A stretch of 64,000 nucleotides of DNA, from the NCBI RefSeq assembly GCF_901933205.1, contig NC_044573.1, positions 87,130,546-87,194,545 of the forward strand, given 5' to 3'. This DNA is from Camarhynchus parvulus (lineage: Eukaryota; Chordata; Aves; Passeriformes; Thraupidae). A program made the translations under genes and the position numbers. Of the stretch, positions 11,301 through 25,039 are shown one piece after another (positions within the stretch are counted from its first letter, which is position 1; each line of letters begins with the position of its first letter). Under the pieces are notes generated by a model. It had not been told where the DNA came from and made no database searches. It saw only the letters and a program-made list of their open reading frames with translations.

Positions 11301-14300
11301 AACATTGAAAATGTTTCCTGATTTTTTAAAATGGCAATTCTTTAGGCTTTACTAGACCCACTGACATGTTCCTGCAATTGTAGTTTCTGGTATTGAACAA
11401 GCCTTGAGGCTAGGAGCAAGTGGAAGAATTTAAAGTGGCCCTAAGCTAGCTCTTGCTCTAAGAACCTTGTTGAACCTCTGTAACAGAAATCCTTGAGTTA
11501 TAATAGTTGATCTGTCTAGTCATGCTCATGCATCGATGGAAATATTCATGTCATGCTGCACCACACACCTTTCTTCAAACACAAATGATTCTTTGTGTTT
11601 CACTCAAAATTACATCAAACTTCCAGGGACCTCTAACTGACAGGAGCTGTACACATTCAGACTATACCTGGGCTTATATTCGTGAATTGAAATACAGAAA
11701 TACAGTTTGGACATAGCGTCCTGCTTTGAAGAGTAAAATAGTTCAGCAGTATCAATGCACTTTCTGAAGAATTGTGTCTGGAATACTAATTTGTTAGTAT
11801 AGGCATAGCCTCACTTTCATGATAAATACCACTTGTTTACTCAGATGGAAGCTCCCACAAAGGGCTGTGAGCTGTTGGCGATGGTACTTGGCTGCCTGCC
11901 TCGAAGCACAGTGGTTTTCTGTACCAGCACTTATGATGTCTTACATTAAACATCACCCCTGTGAGCACCTGACCTAGACACAGCTAAGTGACTCCTCCAT
12001 GTTCCAAGGAGCCAAACTGAGCTCAGGAGAAAACTTAATAGGTGCTGATTAAGAGCAGCATCTGTTCAAGCCTTTCCAGCAGCTTCCCCTGTGTGTAACC
12101 CTCAACAGGTATCCAGTACAGGGAATGGAGGCTTTGATTAGCAGCTGAAATAACATGGCACACACAGTCATAGCTCATGGCACACACAGTCATAGCTCTG
12201 CTATGATCCACTACTTCAAGGAAAGAATATACTTTTCGAAGTAAAGAATATATTAAAATGCTCAGGCTTGTGAATGCCTCTTTTTTTTTTATGGACCACA
12301 TTGCCACACTGGTCACAGTCCTGTAGTTCTGAGATGCAAAGGTCTGATGTATAAAATACTGGGAGAAATCAATGTGTTTGATTTCCAACAGTGTGAGTGA
12401 CTCTGGGTCATTAGATAGGTCTGCACATCTCTATTTTCCTGTTTGCCCTCCCACATTTTTCTTTTGTGTCTCTTCCCATAATAACTTCTTCAGAGATGAC
12501 TAGTTTTCTTTTAATTCTGGCTTTTTTTAATGTTTTCTAGGCTACTGTGGTTTTCTTTTAAGTGCTGCAATTTGGAATAAGAACAAGGCAGTTTGTTCTA
12601 ATTTTCAAGGGCTATGATTTATTACCTGCACTGCCTAATTTCATTTAACTGAAAACTCAGTCCAAACACAATGCATGTAGTACTTGTCACAGAAAACATC
12701 AAAGGCACTTCTCTTCCAAGTAAAATCCATCCTAAGTAAACAGTGTGTATTCCAGCAGGAAATAAATATTGACATAGCAACCTGTCATATGGATGACAGG
12801 ACGAGCAGCTGGAATCGACAGCAGAGGCAACCAGCAGCTCCCTGCTTACTTCTCAGGTCCTTGTAGGCCATGGCTCAGCCATTATCCACACAAGATCTGA
12901 GGGCTGCTGGGTCACCTGGCAGTACTAGCTGTACACAGATGAAAAATAAGGACATGAAGGCAGTGCTGGTGATTCTGTGTAGTGAGTATTTTATTAATGT
13001 TTTATGTTAGCTCTGAAAAATCGATGATGCCTGACCTAACTTAAAACTCCTCAAAAAATTAGGAGCACATTTGAAGTAGAAGTGTTTGTACAAGTTGAGC
13101 TTTTCACATTGGATGACTGTGAACATTTTTATCATGTCCAGTTCTGAAAGCAGATTTACCATTGTGTTGAGCCAAAAAAGAAGGAAATACAAAGAAGGTG
13201 AAAATTGGGATGGGCTATTTGAGGAACTATAGAGATATTGCCTAAACATCTAGGGCTGAAGTTAGCAAAGTCAGGCGTTAGCTGGAGCTGAAACTGGTGA
13301 GGTCCATGAATGAAAGGAAGAGTTTCTTCATGTATAGCAAAAGAAAAACTAAGAAAAATGTGGGTTTGCTGCTCAGTGTGCTTATCTGATGCTAAAGGAC
13401 ACAGAAAAGGCAAAAATATTCAGTGACTTTTTTCTCATAGTCTTTTCTGGCAAGGTCTGCTCTCAGGTCTTTTGCATCTAGTTGGAGAGGGTGTGAAAAT
13501 GACACTATTTACACCATCGGAAGCTACAGCTTAAGGAAGTCTTTAAAAAATTCAATTCTTTGGGGTAGGATGAATCCAGTAATGCTAAAGGAATCAGCTA
13601 ATGTCATTGACATTGACTGGCAAATTTCATTTCTCTATCACCTTAAAAAAGTTACAACAATCAAGGAAGATTTCTGCTGAATGTAAAAATCAAAAATGTT
13701 ACACCCATCTTCAAGAAGTGCAACAAAGAAGATTCAGGGACAAATACACAAGCCAGCAACCTGGAGCTGCTCTTGTCAACAGAGTTTTGAAAAAGTGTGG
13801 TGTCCTGAAAACTGTATGTTGGAAATGGCTCCTGTCCTAGTTTAACCTCCGAGTCACACTCAGGCACTGCAAAGGTTTTGCCTAGTTTACTATATAGCCA
13901 CAGCCAGTACCAGCAGAGAGGCCATCAAAAGACCCAAAGCTGAGAACAGAGTAGTGTTGACATATCTAGCCTGTGATCCACTTGCTCAGTACCAGAGAAC
14001 AGCCCCTGGCCCCATTTAAATAAATTATAGATGCATTCGTTGCTTCACTCAATAGTTAAATGTATTCATAGCAACTACAGAGGCAAGCACATAGACAAGC
14101 AGGCTGTAAATGCTTTGCTCACCTGTAGTCAACTTCTACTCTAAGCAGCAGAACTTTTCTCAAACTAGTTAACAACTATTTAGCAGAACATGTGGAGCAG
14201 AGGTGAACAACTGAAAGGTGCTACTTTTGATCTACATCCCTATGTGTTTGATATATTTTCCAGATGTCTATTCAAACCATTAATTCTAAAATGAATATAT

Positions 14301-17300
14301 GATTATTTGAGTACTGCAGTATTGAGTACTTTGTTAATCTTTAATAACTCACGTTTGATTTGTTTATTACTGCTTAAAAACGTTTGCTTTAAAATAAAAA
14401 TATAAACAGAAATTAGCAGAGATAACTGTAAGTTTTTCAAAAACTATATTGCCTCTTAACTGTATTCCTTTCCACAGAGTGGAGAAATATTATCTGGCTA
14501 TTCTGTGTCTAGCAGAGTGAGGGAACAGTTTCTGGTTAATGAATTAAATACTAGTTTCCTAGGAGATAGATTGATGTACAGGAGGCAGTGTGAACCCTTT
14601 TTCTTTCTATCCAGTGTGCTCTCAGCCAACAATATTAAGCTCTGTCATGGGTCTAGGAGGAGGAAACTTTTTCCTGTGCAAATATCTTGAATTGCTGAAG
14701 AGCAATACAGGACAGTCTCCAGCTAATTTATGCTAGCCTCTCGTATTCTCTGTAGAAGGAGAGCTGAGTAAGACCCAAGCACAGGCTTTAAGAATACATT
14801 ATTACTACAATTCTGTGAGGCTAATTTGCCTACCACACAGGTACAAATTTGGAGGGGGGGGGTGTTAATCTGCATATCTAAATTGAAATTTTTATGTTCT
14901 TGTTGCTTGATAACCCCTAAAATTAAGAGCCAAACAAGATTAAGATTATAAAATGCGCACTTGATACAGGGCTTCAACACCTTTCTAAGTTTAGAAGATT
15001 AGCAGAATTGACTCCCCAGTTAGAAGTACTGTTAATTAAGTAATTCCCCTCTTGGTTCATCCCCCTACTGAAGCCTCCCCTTTGCTTTTAGCCCTACATT
15101 ATTTATGTAGGGCTATGTTAAAAAAATGGGAAAGTGAAACCTTGGTTCACTGACGAAGCAGGATTAGACTAGGACTCCAGGAATCTGTTTGCCTGGCAGG
15201 GTAGGAAAAGAAAACAGAGCTACAAATATATTAAAAATATATAAAAAGCAAAAATCTTTTGGAATCATTCTGATGTGTACATTTTTTCATCTTTAACCAA
15301 AAGCAAAGCCTGTTTTCTTAATTATTCACAGATATTGCAATCTTATATTCAAGATGGAATATATTTTTCTTAAATATTTTTGAAGATAATAATGTATATT
15401 GAAAAACACTCAGTTCAACTGTAATCATCCATGTTCACTGTGATTTTGTGACAACAGGAGATGTATAGTTTATCTGGGTATAATTGGCTTACTTACAGTA
15501 AGCTGGATTTGTGGAGAAAAGAAATTTATCTTATTTTAAGGTGCCTCTTATTACATTATTAGTGAATTCCATAGTGTGTGAATTTATGGGCAATAGGATT
15601 TCCACAGGAAACTTCAGAAATCTTATCTAATTTCTAACACAGGAAAGCTAAACCAAACCTTTAGTTACAATTAGCAGTGACAAGCCTGGGTATTTTTTTT
15701 TGTATATATTGATTATGTGACATTCTAAAAGGTAGTCAAATTTTTTACCTTAATTTTATAGTCTATTTTTACCTTGTTGGAAGAAAAGGTGTTGGGTCTA
15801 TCCTTTATTTCCCACTACTATTTTCATTCTTTGATTCCTTTTTTTGCCATGGGATAGAGCAGAAACACGTAGTTTGCTTTCATGCTGCTGTTCATTTTTG
15901 ACCTTTCTGATTTGTTTCCTGTGGTAAAATATTACAATTTCATAAAGATATTCTCATGGTGTTTATCATTCTCACCACTTTTTTACAAAGATCTTCAAGA
16001 CCTGCAATATGCTCTTTGAGTGATAGATTCACTAGCACTTCCAACAGTATTACTGATGGGACAACTCTGATCTGTGTAATTACACCATACTCTTGTATTT
16101 TTCCCCTAATTTTCCTTTCTCCCTGCATATACATATTAATTAGAGACCTTCAGTAAACTTTAACAACAAAGTAACAAATAATTTGGGGTACATTTTCAAC
16201 AGCTCGTTTTTCAGTGTAGATTCTCCATCTCATGATCCAGCTCTGTGTTTTTCCTCTGGGAAGAAGAATGGAAAATGAAGGAGCAGTTTATTAGTCCTGT
16301 AAAAAATACATAAATATTTACACAGGTTGTAAATCACCTCTGTTTAGGTTAATTGTAGATGTGAGTAGATCTACTGAAGCCAGAAAAATTTGTGGGGTTT
16401 TTTACACAAATTGAATGACTAAGCAAATTTACAGAAATGAAACAGAATGGCTAAAGTAAGGGACAGATTTCCTATGTTCTGACATTTAGTTTGGACTCAG
16501 TGGACCCAGTCTGGATATTTTCAGTGCACAAGTATGAGGATTTATGTAACTCATATAAATTTATGTGTTAAACTTGCCATCCTTCACCCTCTTCACTTAT
16601 AGCACCTAAAATTTATGTTTTTACAGAAATTTACACTAAGGAAATTCTGTGAACTCAGTTTGTAGATGGGTAACTAAAAGATGAGGTTAAATATGACAGT
16701 TTTCTATAGATGGTTGCAAGCAACAGACAATGATGTATAGAAACATACAGAATCCTCATAAAGTTGAAAATGCTAAGAGTTCAGCTGTGCTTCACAAGAA
16801 ATGGTCTTCACACCTGAAGTTTTGAAGTAGTCAGAAGAAAAAGCCAGTAAAGAAACAGAAAAAAAAACATCTGAGAAGGTCTAAGCATTTAAACACACAG
16901 CAAACTTTGAAGGAAAAATGTGAATAGTGCTTTTTCAAATAATACTTTTGCAAGCTCTGCTCATGCTTTGCCATGAGATGTTTAGATCTTTATTTATCTT
17001 GGTTAATCTGATCCAGCTGAAATTAAACTGAGACAAGGATGCCTTGTTTGCAAGCTGTTCTATAGCAGTAAATTAAAAATGTGCAGCCAATATTATTACA
17101 TTTTAGAAGGGGAAAGAATGAAAAGTATCACAGACTCAGTCTTGTTTATAGTCTTGAACCCCACAGAAGTGGATTATTTATCTTCACAATCACTGGAAGA
17201 ACTGCAGAGACTGTGAGACATCTTTACCCCCAAATTCTTGCTGAAAGGGACTTAAAGGTGCAGGTCTGCTGCAATCTCCTGGTTCATACTCATCACTCAA

Positions 17301-18454
17301 AGCATATTAAGCACTGCCTCACATTTTTAATTTCACAGGTCTGTCTCCTTTTCAGTGTTGGCACCTCAACGTGTAACAGTATTGTGAGAGATTAAAATAG
17401 TTTTTTAATATATGACTCTGAGCTGGCAGCTTGCTTACAAATACAAGGAAAAGCAAGAAAAGTTCCTGTGCTGATGGGTTTCTATCTGATGGCCCAAACC
17501 AAAAGTGATGTGTGTATTGTCACACATCTGAGCCCACTGAGGGCCCTGCCAGCCCCAATGTGGTGCTGCACAATAGGTGGGTAAGTCTCCATAAGCTTGG
17601 TCACAGGGCTGATTCTTCCAAAATTGCCTTTACCAGCAGCAAAGGTGGTCCCTAAGTGACTTCTTCTTTCACCCCTCCATAGATAATAGGCTCTTCCTGC
17701 AAAGCATACACACATCTTTACAGTAGGAAAGCCAGAACTATAATTATCTGAGGCTCAAATACTGTCAAGTGGCAAAGGGAAGAGAAAAATCTGCCCATAA
17801 AAATAAGTAGTGGTATACTCAGGCATGAGAACTGAAGCTAGATTTGACTTCTAAAATGCAAGGTGACTTGACTGAGATGAAAAAATATGGGTTTAATTCA
17901 CTAAAAGGCTCATCTGATATTCAGGCTAGGCTAATTTCTTCAGTATAATGTTGATCTGTATCTAGAAATTCTAACATTTCCTTTCCTTTTTGGCATTTTT
18001 TAGCATTTTATTTTCTTCTTTTTTCAAGCTGAATTGTTGGCTTACAGTGTTTAGCAGACTAAAAAACTGAGGCAGCCACTGTCTAATAGGACATTGGGCA
18101 ATAATAATATTCTTTAATGCACAGCCAATCAAGGTAAGACTTACTGAAACATGGAATTGACAGTAAGAGATGAAAAGAGGAAGCAATGATCAATATTTGA
18201 GAAGCTGGAGAAGACTACTAAACGTTCTCATTTTAGTAATTTTGTAGCACAGGCAACTTTTTTTTTTTTTTTTTGCCCAGCATATCTTACAGCCTGAACA
18301 ATCAATTTCTTCACACTGACTTGGTTTTGAGTTTCTGAGTTCTCTCTAACGCTATCCCCAGTAAATACACATTTTATAGATGCAGTAGCTAAGTGCAGAA
18401 GATAAACAAATCAGTGCAGTCTATGCTGGCAAAACAGAGCCCTTTGGCCCCATA
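8346..18454. other. Intergenic, no gene recognised
   Basis: This long stretch has no reading frame with convincing protein character. Frames of up to 119 codons at 8800-9480 on the minus strand look like chance. A perfect 22-bp duplication is listed separately. A G-run lies near 14853-14862 and a T-run near 18259-18276. Confidence 0.6.
12154..12197. repeat. Perfect tandem duplication, 22-bp unit x2
   Basis: The 22-bp unit beginning 'catggcacacacagtcatag' occurs twice head to tail (12154-12175 and 12176-12197) with no mismatch. Perfect identity suggests a recent slippage or duplication event. No function is implied. Confidence 0.95.
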
Positions 18455-18879
18455 GGCTGAAAGATCTTGGAGGACAGGACTAATGAGGAGCAGCTGAGGC
18501 AACTGGGTTTATTTAGTCCAGACAAAAGGAGGTTCATGAGGGATGTTACTGCTCTTTATAACTAACTGAAAGGACACTGTAGACTGGTGGGGGCTGGTTT
18601 CTTCTCCCAGGTAACAAGTGATAGGACAAGAAGAAGTGGTCTCAAGTTATGCCAGGGGATGTTTTGATTTTATATTAGGAAAAATGTCTTCACTGAAAGA
18701 GTGAGAAGCATTGGAACAGGCTGCCCAGGGAAGTGATGGAATCACCATCCCTGGAAGTGTTCAAGAAAACATGTAGATGTGGTGCTTGGGACATGGTGTT
18801 TTGTGGACTTGGCAGTGCTGGTTTAATGGTTGAGTTTGATTATCTCGGAGGTCCCTTCAAACCTTAACAATTCTATGAC
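18455..18879 (+). mobile_element. CR1 LINE 3' fragment
   Basis: This is a typical avian CR1 3' region: 'gatcttggaggacaggacta', 'cagctgaggcaactgggttt', 'agtccagacaaaaggaggtt', 'ggaacaggctgcccagggaa', 'tcaccatccctggaagtgtt', ending near 18879 with 'ggtcccttcaaacc...attctatgac'. It is 5'-truncated and carries no intact reverse transcriptase frame. It is about 425 bp long. Confidence 0.93.
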
Positions 18880-21800
18880 AAAATGTATAAGAAATTCTAT
18901 GTTTTTCTTTTGGAGTGGAATGCCATTATGACTTCAATTTCTGATGCACAAAACATGTTTTTCTATCACAAGAAACCTTGTAACAATAAGGGAAATTATT
19001 GCGTAGTTTTGCATGTTGCAGTCCAAAGGAATGTATAGCCACCTACAAGCTCATAGAATGTATGAGAAAAATATTCCTGCAACAGTTCATTGAAAATAGG
19101 AGGAAATTAAGCCCTTCCCTGTTTTATTAGGCTAAGAAAGAACAAAGAAAGCAGGCATGGAATAAGCTATCAAGGCAGCACTAAAATCTTGAAATGCCGT
19201 GTGAAAATAGACATACTTAACAGAATAAGTAGTCACACCTTAAGAAACAAAATAGCAAGGGGTGAACAATGACATGAAAACAAATGCTTTCAATGCTTTC
19301 CTCATGACAAAATACTTCTCTTTTGTTCTCTGAAAACTTAACTTTAAAATGGAAATCTCAAGAGCTCATATTGTAGAATAGTAGCCACAGATTATAGAAA
19401 ATCTTTGAATAAAGATGACCTGAGAAGTGTTCTCAGTACCATGAACAGGGTTAGACAGAGTGCAGTGTCAGTATGTCTGAGAAATGGCATAAAGAGCAGA
19501 GTCAGCTTGTTAAGAATGGGGAAACTTTAATAAAAAATTGAACTGATATTAGGGACACAGTCTATCCAAGGAAAAAGAAATCCATTGATGAAACTTTAAA
19601 TAAAAATGGGTACGTTTTTAAACTTACTATCAGAGAGCCAATGTGCCAAAACTTGTGCCATTTGAGATGATTCATCTGGTAGTGAAGTTGCAGAATGCTG
19701 GACTCAAATGAAGCATAGTGTATAGAACAAACCAAACAAAATTCAAACGAGTGACAGAAAAAAAACTTCACTGAGTTAATTGGACCTTATTTAAACAGAT
19801 CAGAGATTATTCAGGGCATGAATATAAAAGGTAACAAATTTTTCAGTTATGCTAAGTTAATTAGCAAAAATAAAATTATTGTTGACATAGAGATAGTTTG
19901 GAGGAGGACTTGGCTGAAGAAAAGTGCTTCACAAATGGTATGGAAAAACTGGAAAGGGAAATACTCCATTTTTACACTGTACGAGCAACAAATAACACAA
20001 TACAATAAAATTATTTAGGAATACTTTTAATGGTAGAAAAGGAGGGCCGCTGTAAAAAACTGTGGAAGTCATTGCTTCTAGTTTCAGTGGAAGTCAGAGG
20101 TTCAGATGGGCTCAGGAAACAATTAAGCAAAATTGTTGGGAAAAATCACGTAAAGACCTATTTGTTAGCCAGACATAGTGACTGCCCTCAGGAAGCTGCT
20201 AACTAGCAGCTTACTCAAAGAGAGAAAGTTGGGAAGTATCATTGCAAACTTGCCTTACCCTTATGTTCTCCTCTACTCATTTATTCTCAGCCACTGCCAG
20301 AGGTGCAACCATGATTGGAGGGTTTGCTGGCCTTATGCAGCAGGAGGAGTTAGAGAGCAAAGTAAGAACCAGTTTGGTGAAAGCAATAGCACGACATAGT
20401 TCTTTGACTCTGCTCTTCTGTCAGGGGGGCAGTAAACCCAAACAGAAAAGTACATGTCACAGGCCTCTAATACGTGTTGGTGTGTCTTAGCTTTGATAAC
20501 TCTGGAAGCCATAAGTCCCTTAAAGCCATCTTTGTCACTGTTCACTTCCCATTCCTAATCTATCTCATCTCCTTAAAATGTCCGTGTTGCTAAGGCCAGA
20601 TCCAATGCTCTAATCACCATGAAAACATTGCAATAAATCATACATTTTTTGTGCTGAATTCATTTGAAAGGTCTTTATTTTCTTTAAAATAACCAACATA
20701 TTTATTTTTAAAAAGCTGAGTTCCTCTTCCTTCTTGTTCCTCAAAATACTTAATATGGAAGTATCTATCTTGTCTCAGATAACACGACAGATCCTCTGCT
20801 ATTTCCAAATGGGTCAGAAGAACATTCCAGGTAAAATAATTTTAAGAAAAAGGTTCTATTTCAAGTTATAGTTTCTCTGGCTTAAGAGCTCTTGACTGCA
20901 GTGTAGCATTCAAACTGCTTAATTTAACAGCTTTTATGGACTTGTAATAAATTTGGCTTAGCTTCTACAGAAATGACTTTCAGTGCTCACATATATTTAT
21001 GAAGTTAAGAAGAGACTTTTTTTCCACATATTTAAACTTGCCAGCTGAAATTAACATTGAGCATGCTTTAACAAAAAAAAAAACAACAAAAAAAACACAC
21101 ACCAAAAAACGAAACAAAAAAACCCACCCCAGAGTAAATAGACATCTGTTTTTCAGCTTCCATATACAGTTCAGAGACATTTTCAGGAAAGGTGTCTTGT
21201 AATTTGTTCTATCTATGTTTGGATTTGTGCCCTGATCATTAAATGTGTTTGCTTTTAAATATTTGTAGACTTGGTAGAGGAGAGAATACTGCAGATGGTA
21301 CACATTCATTTTCATATATCAAAACAATTTTTTTTGGTAAAAGAAATAAAAAGAAGTTTTAAAACCCCTTTTAGTACTTGGCTGTTAGTTAGCATATGGA
21401 CCAAGAAAAGCATGGTACAACCATGTACTTTTTCATATATTTGCATTGCACACCCTTGGAAATTATATCTTTAACATATAGGAATGATAGGCAATTCTGT
21501 TCCCAGCTGGACAACAGTTTTCACTGAGAATCAGATTCTCATACTGCTTTCAGTTTGTCTGAATTTGAACAGATATGCATTCTCTTATTCTAATTTGTAT
21601 TACAGCAGCATAACTCTACTGACATGAATGAATATACTCCTAATTTACAGTAGAGTGAATGAGACTAGAATCAGAGTTTTTCACTTCAAATATGTTCTGC
21701 ATTGGTGGATATTAATAATGAAGATGGCATGAGCTAACCAACAGCTAATTTTTCTTATCTGATCGCTACTAGAAACAGAACAATATCTTAGCTTTGACTT

Positions 21801-22605
21801 ATTTTAATGGTGCTAGTCAGCTAATAAATCAATAGAGTGTTGCTCATACTCTTGTTATATTGGGGTAATAATACCTTTGCAAGTTTTTGAATTGTTTAAA
21901 ACAAGATCCTGTTTAACAGGATCCTGCTTTCTACATTCAAAGAGGAAAATATCTGAGGTTGCCTAAACAAGGGTAATTGCTGGATGCTTCTCATATCTCC
22001 ACTTCAGAAAATTTAGCAGCAGGTTTGAGGACTATCTCTCATGTTAAAATTAGTTTTGACTCTTTAACCTACAATTCATCACTGAATTGATGCTAAGACA
22101 AGAACACATCTAAAGGAAACACAAAGTTGCAAATGCATTTTGTGATGTAACATCATTGTTTACCTACAAGGGTAACTGATTAATTAATTTTAAAAAGTAC
22201 AGTAAAATATCAATTTCTCTTTTGTGGTCCTTTTCACCTCACTGTCTAATGATCCAAATGAAATGTCTGGCTGTATAAACTTCTAACCCTGGCTTTTTCT
22301 TTCAGTCTTCCTTTCTTGCTCTTACCTTGTTTCTACTTGCTCATTTATTGTCTTCACTATTTAGTTGATAATAGTTCATCTGCTTCTCAGAAACTACTTA
22401 GAACTGCTGCCAGAAAGCAGCACTTCCACCTTGAAATACCATTATAGGAGGAAAAATACCAGAGGATGTTCATGGGCAAAATTTGGAATATGACTGGCCA
22501 AGACGACTCATATAAATACACATTAAGGCGGGTGGTTTTCTACTTTCGGGGGCATCTTTCATGAGAGAGATGAAAGAACAGAAAAAAACTGTTCCATGAG
22601 AACAG
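18880..22605. other. Intergenic, no gene recognised
   Basis: This is AT-rich unique sequence. An A-rich, AC-containing low-complexity tract lies at about 21069-21128. No gene is supported. Confidence 0.6.
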
Positions 22606-22847
22606 GGAAGGAAGGAAGGAAGGAAGGAAGGAAGGAAGGAAGGAAGGAAGGAAGGAAGGAAGGAAGGAAGGAAGGAAGGAAGGAAGGAAGGAAGGAAGGA
22701 AGGAAGGAAGGAAGGAAGGAAGGAAGGAAGGAAGGAAGGAAGGAAGGAAGGAAGGAAGGAAGGAAGGAAGGAAGGAAGGAAGGAAGGAAGGAAGGAAGGA
22801 AGGAAGGAAGGAAGGAAGGAAGGAAGGAAGGAAGGAAGGAAGGAAGG
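22606..22847 (+). repeat. (GGAA)n microsatellite, about 60 copies
   Basis: There are 242 bp of uninterrupted GGAA tetranucleotide (CCTT/TTCC on the other strand), about 60 perfect units. It generates artefactual open frames reading KEGR on the + strand and PSFL on the - strand, which are not genes. It lies about 4.1 kb upstream of the HCRTR2 start codon. A tract this long and pure should vary in length between individuals and may be mis-sized in an assembly. Confidence 0.99.
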
Positions 22848-23779
22848 CATTCACACTATCTTTCTCTTAAGTGCTTGTGTTCCTGTGGTTTGCTTCCTGA
22901 CAACTAAATCACCTGCTAAAATGTTCAACAAAGGTAGAACAGAAACTCCACAGCTGAGCTGCCTCTTCAACCAAGTTGAAAAAAATCAAAATTAATTCTG
23001 GCCTGAGAAAAGAGCTCCAAATTTAATATGGTATTTTACTACTATGGAACTAATCCTCTGAATCAAATAGATTTTTAAATGAAAGGGCTAGTCTCTGACA
23101 GAAGAGAAAAATGCTGCCTATTTGTGTGATTAAGAAAAATATAGGTCCGCAATAAAATTATTGTTATGGAGGGGGAAATGTGTTTGACAAAGTGATAAAC
23201 TTGGATGCTGAGTAAGGTTTGTTTATTCTCTATGAATGTCAGTTCCCATGAGCTATCAGATGCAATAAAGCATAAAATTCTGTTTGATTTAAATTCATAT
23301 GGTCTAATATCATATAATAAGTGATATTGAAAGCCACAAGACATATCTTCTAGGGCTGGTAATTTAATTTCAGTATTTTTGGATTAGTGATGGAAAGTTA
23401 TGGATTAGAAAAGATATCAATGTATGTGAACCTTTTAGATAAATAAAGTACCAGAAAGTACTCTCCTGAGATAAGAAGGTTAATAGATATACCCTTGAAT
23501 TTAAGCTTAAGTGCTGTGTCACCAGTATATTCTTTGATTATAGAAGTTTGCAAAAACTCCATGTTAAGCAGGCTTTGAACTGAAAAAAACCAAAAAAACA
23601 AAGCACCAGTTAAAATAAGTATTACATAATTTTGAACATTTGCTGTACACTTCCATATGAAAGGAACATTTAAGTTGTTGCACCAAGTTTGATGCAGATA
23701 GTATAATTAAAATAAAAGATAAATCAGAACCAAAATTCATCAGGGGAATTGATTTAGCTAACACACTTTCACAAATTAG
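22848..23779. other. Intergenic, nothing recognised
   Basis: This is AT-rich unique sequence between the microsatellite and an old CR1 relic. No gene or element is supported. Confidence 0.55.
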
Positions 23780-24010
23780 AAAGCCAGAGGGGGACAACCA
23801 TAATCATCTAGTCTGACCTCTTGCATTCCATATAATGTGATTTTTCTGAATTATTTCTCATCTCATCTAGAACTTTTCTTTTAGAAAGAGATTTGATCTT
23901 GATTTTAGAATGCATAGCAAAAATGGCTGCGTTTGAAAACCATTTCCTCAGTAGCAGAGTTTTTGTAGATGTTGAATATTTGCCCTAAGTTGAGTTTTAC
24001 TCATACTTTA
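23780..24010 (-). mobile_element. Ancient CR1-like LINE relic
   Basis: On the + strand the reversed CR1 3' pattern begins near 23788 with 'gagggggacaaccataatca' and 'tctagtctgacctcttgcat'. It continues with 'tttagaaagagatttgatct' and 'tgattttagaatgcatagca'. These are hallmarks of old archosaur/turtle CR1 families. High divergence means the right boundary is vague. Confidence 0.6.
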
Positions 24011-24529
24011 AAATTTAATCTGTTTTCACAGGTATACTCATTTATACAACCAAGGATCAAATGAAGCTTTTTGGCTACAGATTCGTGATGAGCATGTGTG
24101 TTTAGCTGATTATACCTGATCTTTGGGTCACCTGCCAGCTCCTTCAAAGTCATTGAAGAATGAGTATAACAGAACCAAGAACTGACAGTAGGAATTCATA
24201 GGCTCAGCAATGATTGTTTGTCTACCTTTTCATCCTGGGATCTGTTAGCTAACTCATTTTTAATCTTTATAAAGTATGCTATATTGATTTTTTTACTAGT
24301 CTGCTCCCTGTTCAGAATGTGTGGTATCAACCAAAACAAAGTCTTCCTATTCTCTAGGAATACTGAATTTAGGCAGCTATTTAATCTGCATAATCTATTA
24401 TTTATGTATTTAACAATCAAATTTGTAATCTTGTTGAAAGAAAGAATGAGTCTTGTGACAAGTTTTTCACAAATTCATGTTTTTTCCAAATATGTATGCC
24501 TTTTTAATTCCATTCCTTACTATTCATAG

Positions 24530-25039
24530 GAATCATAGAATGGCTTGGGTTGGAATGGAAGCAACCTTAAAGATCATCTAGTCCCAACCCCTCTACTATA
24601 GGCAAAGAACCTTCCAGCAGACAAGGTTGCTCAAAGCTCCACCCAACCTGGCCTTGAAGACTTCCAGGGATGGGATATCCACAACTTCTCTGGGCAGCCT
24701 GTTTCAGTTCCTCACCACCCCCACAGTAAACAATTTACTCCTGATGTCTAGTATAAACCTACTCTCTTTCAGGTTAAATCTGTCTCCCACCTTGTCTTTT
24801 CACTGCATACTTTTGTAAAAAGTCCCTCTCCATCTTTCTCTTCAGGTACTGGGAAGCTACAATTAAGTCACCCCTAAGCCATCTCTTTTCCAGCCCGAAC
24901 TATCCCAATTCTTTTAACCTTTCCTGATAGGAGAGGTGCTTCATCCCTCTGATGGCCCTCCTCCAGACTAGCTCCAAAAGGTTGATGTCCTTCTTGTGCT
25001 GGGGACGTCAGAGCTGCACGCAGCGCTGCAGGTGGAGCC
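24530..25039 (-). mobile_element. CR1 LINE 3' fragment, inverted
   Basis: This is a clear reversed CR1. It begins 'aatcatagaatggcttgggt', then 'catctagtcccaacccctct', 'ggccttgaagacttccaggg', 'ctctgggcagcctgtttcag', 'aggttaaatctgtctcccac', and ends after 'ggggacgtcagagctgcacg' and 'ctgcaggtggag'. It is about 510 bp long, 5'-truncated and non-coding. It is one of the better preserved copies in the window. Confidence 0.96.

Noticed and set aside
13835..14000. Possible LTR start (TGTCCTAGTTT)
   Set aside because: Only the first few bases resemble an avian LTR start; the following sequence does not continue the match.
22470..22907. Repetitive open frames PSFL and KEGR
   Set aside because: Pure translation of the GGAA microsatellite.
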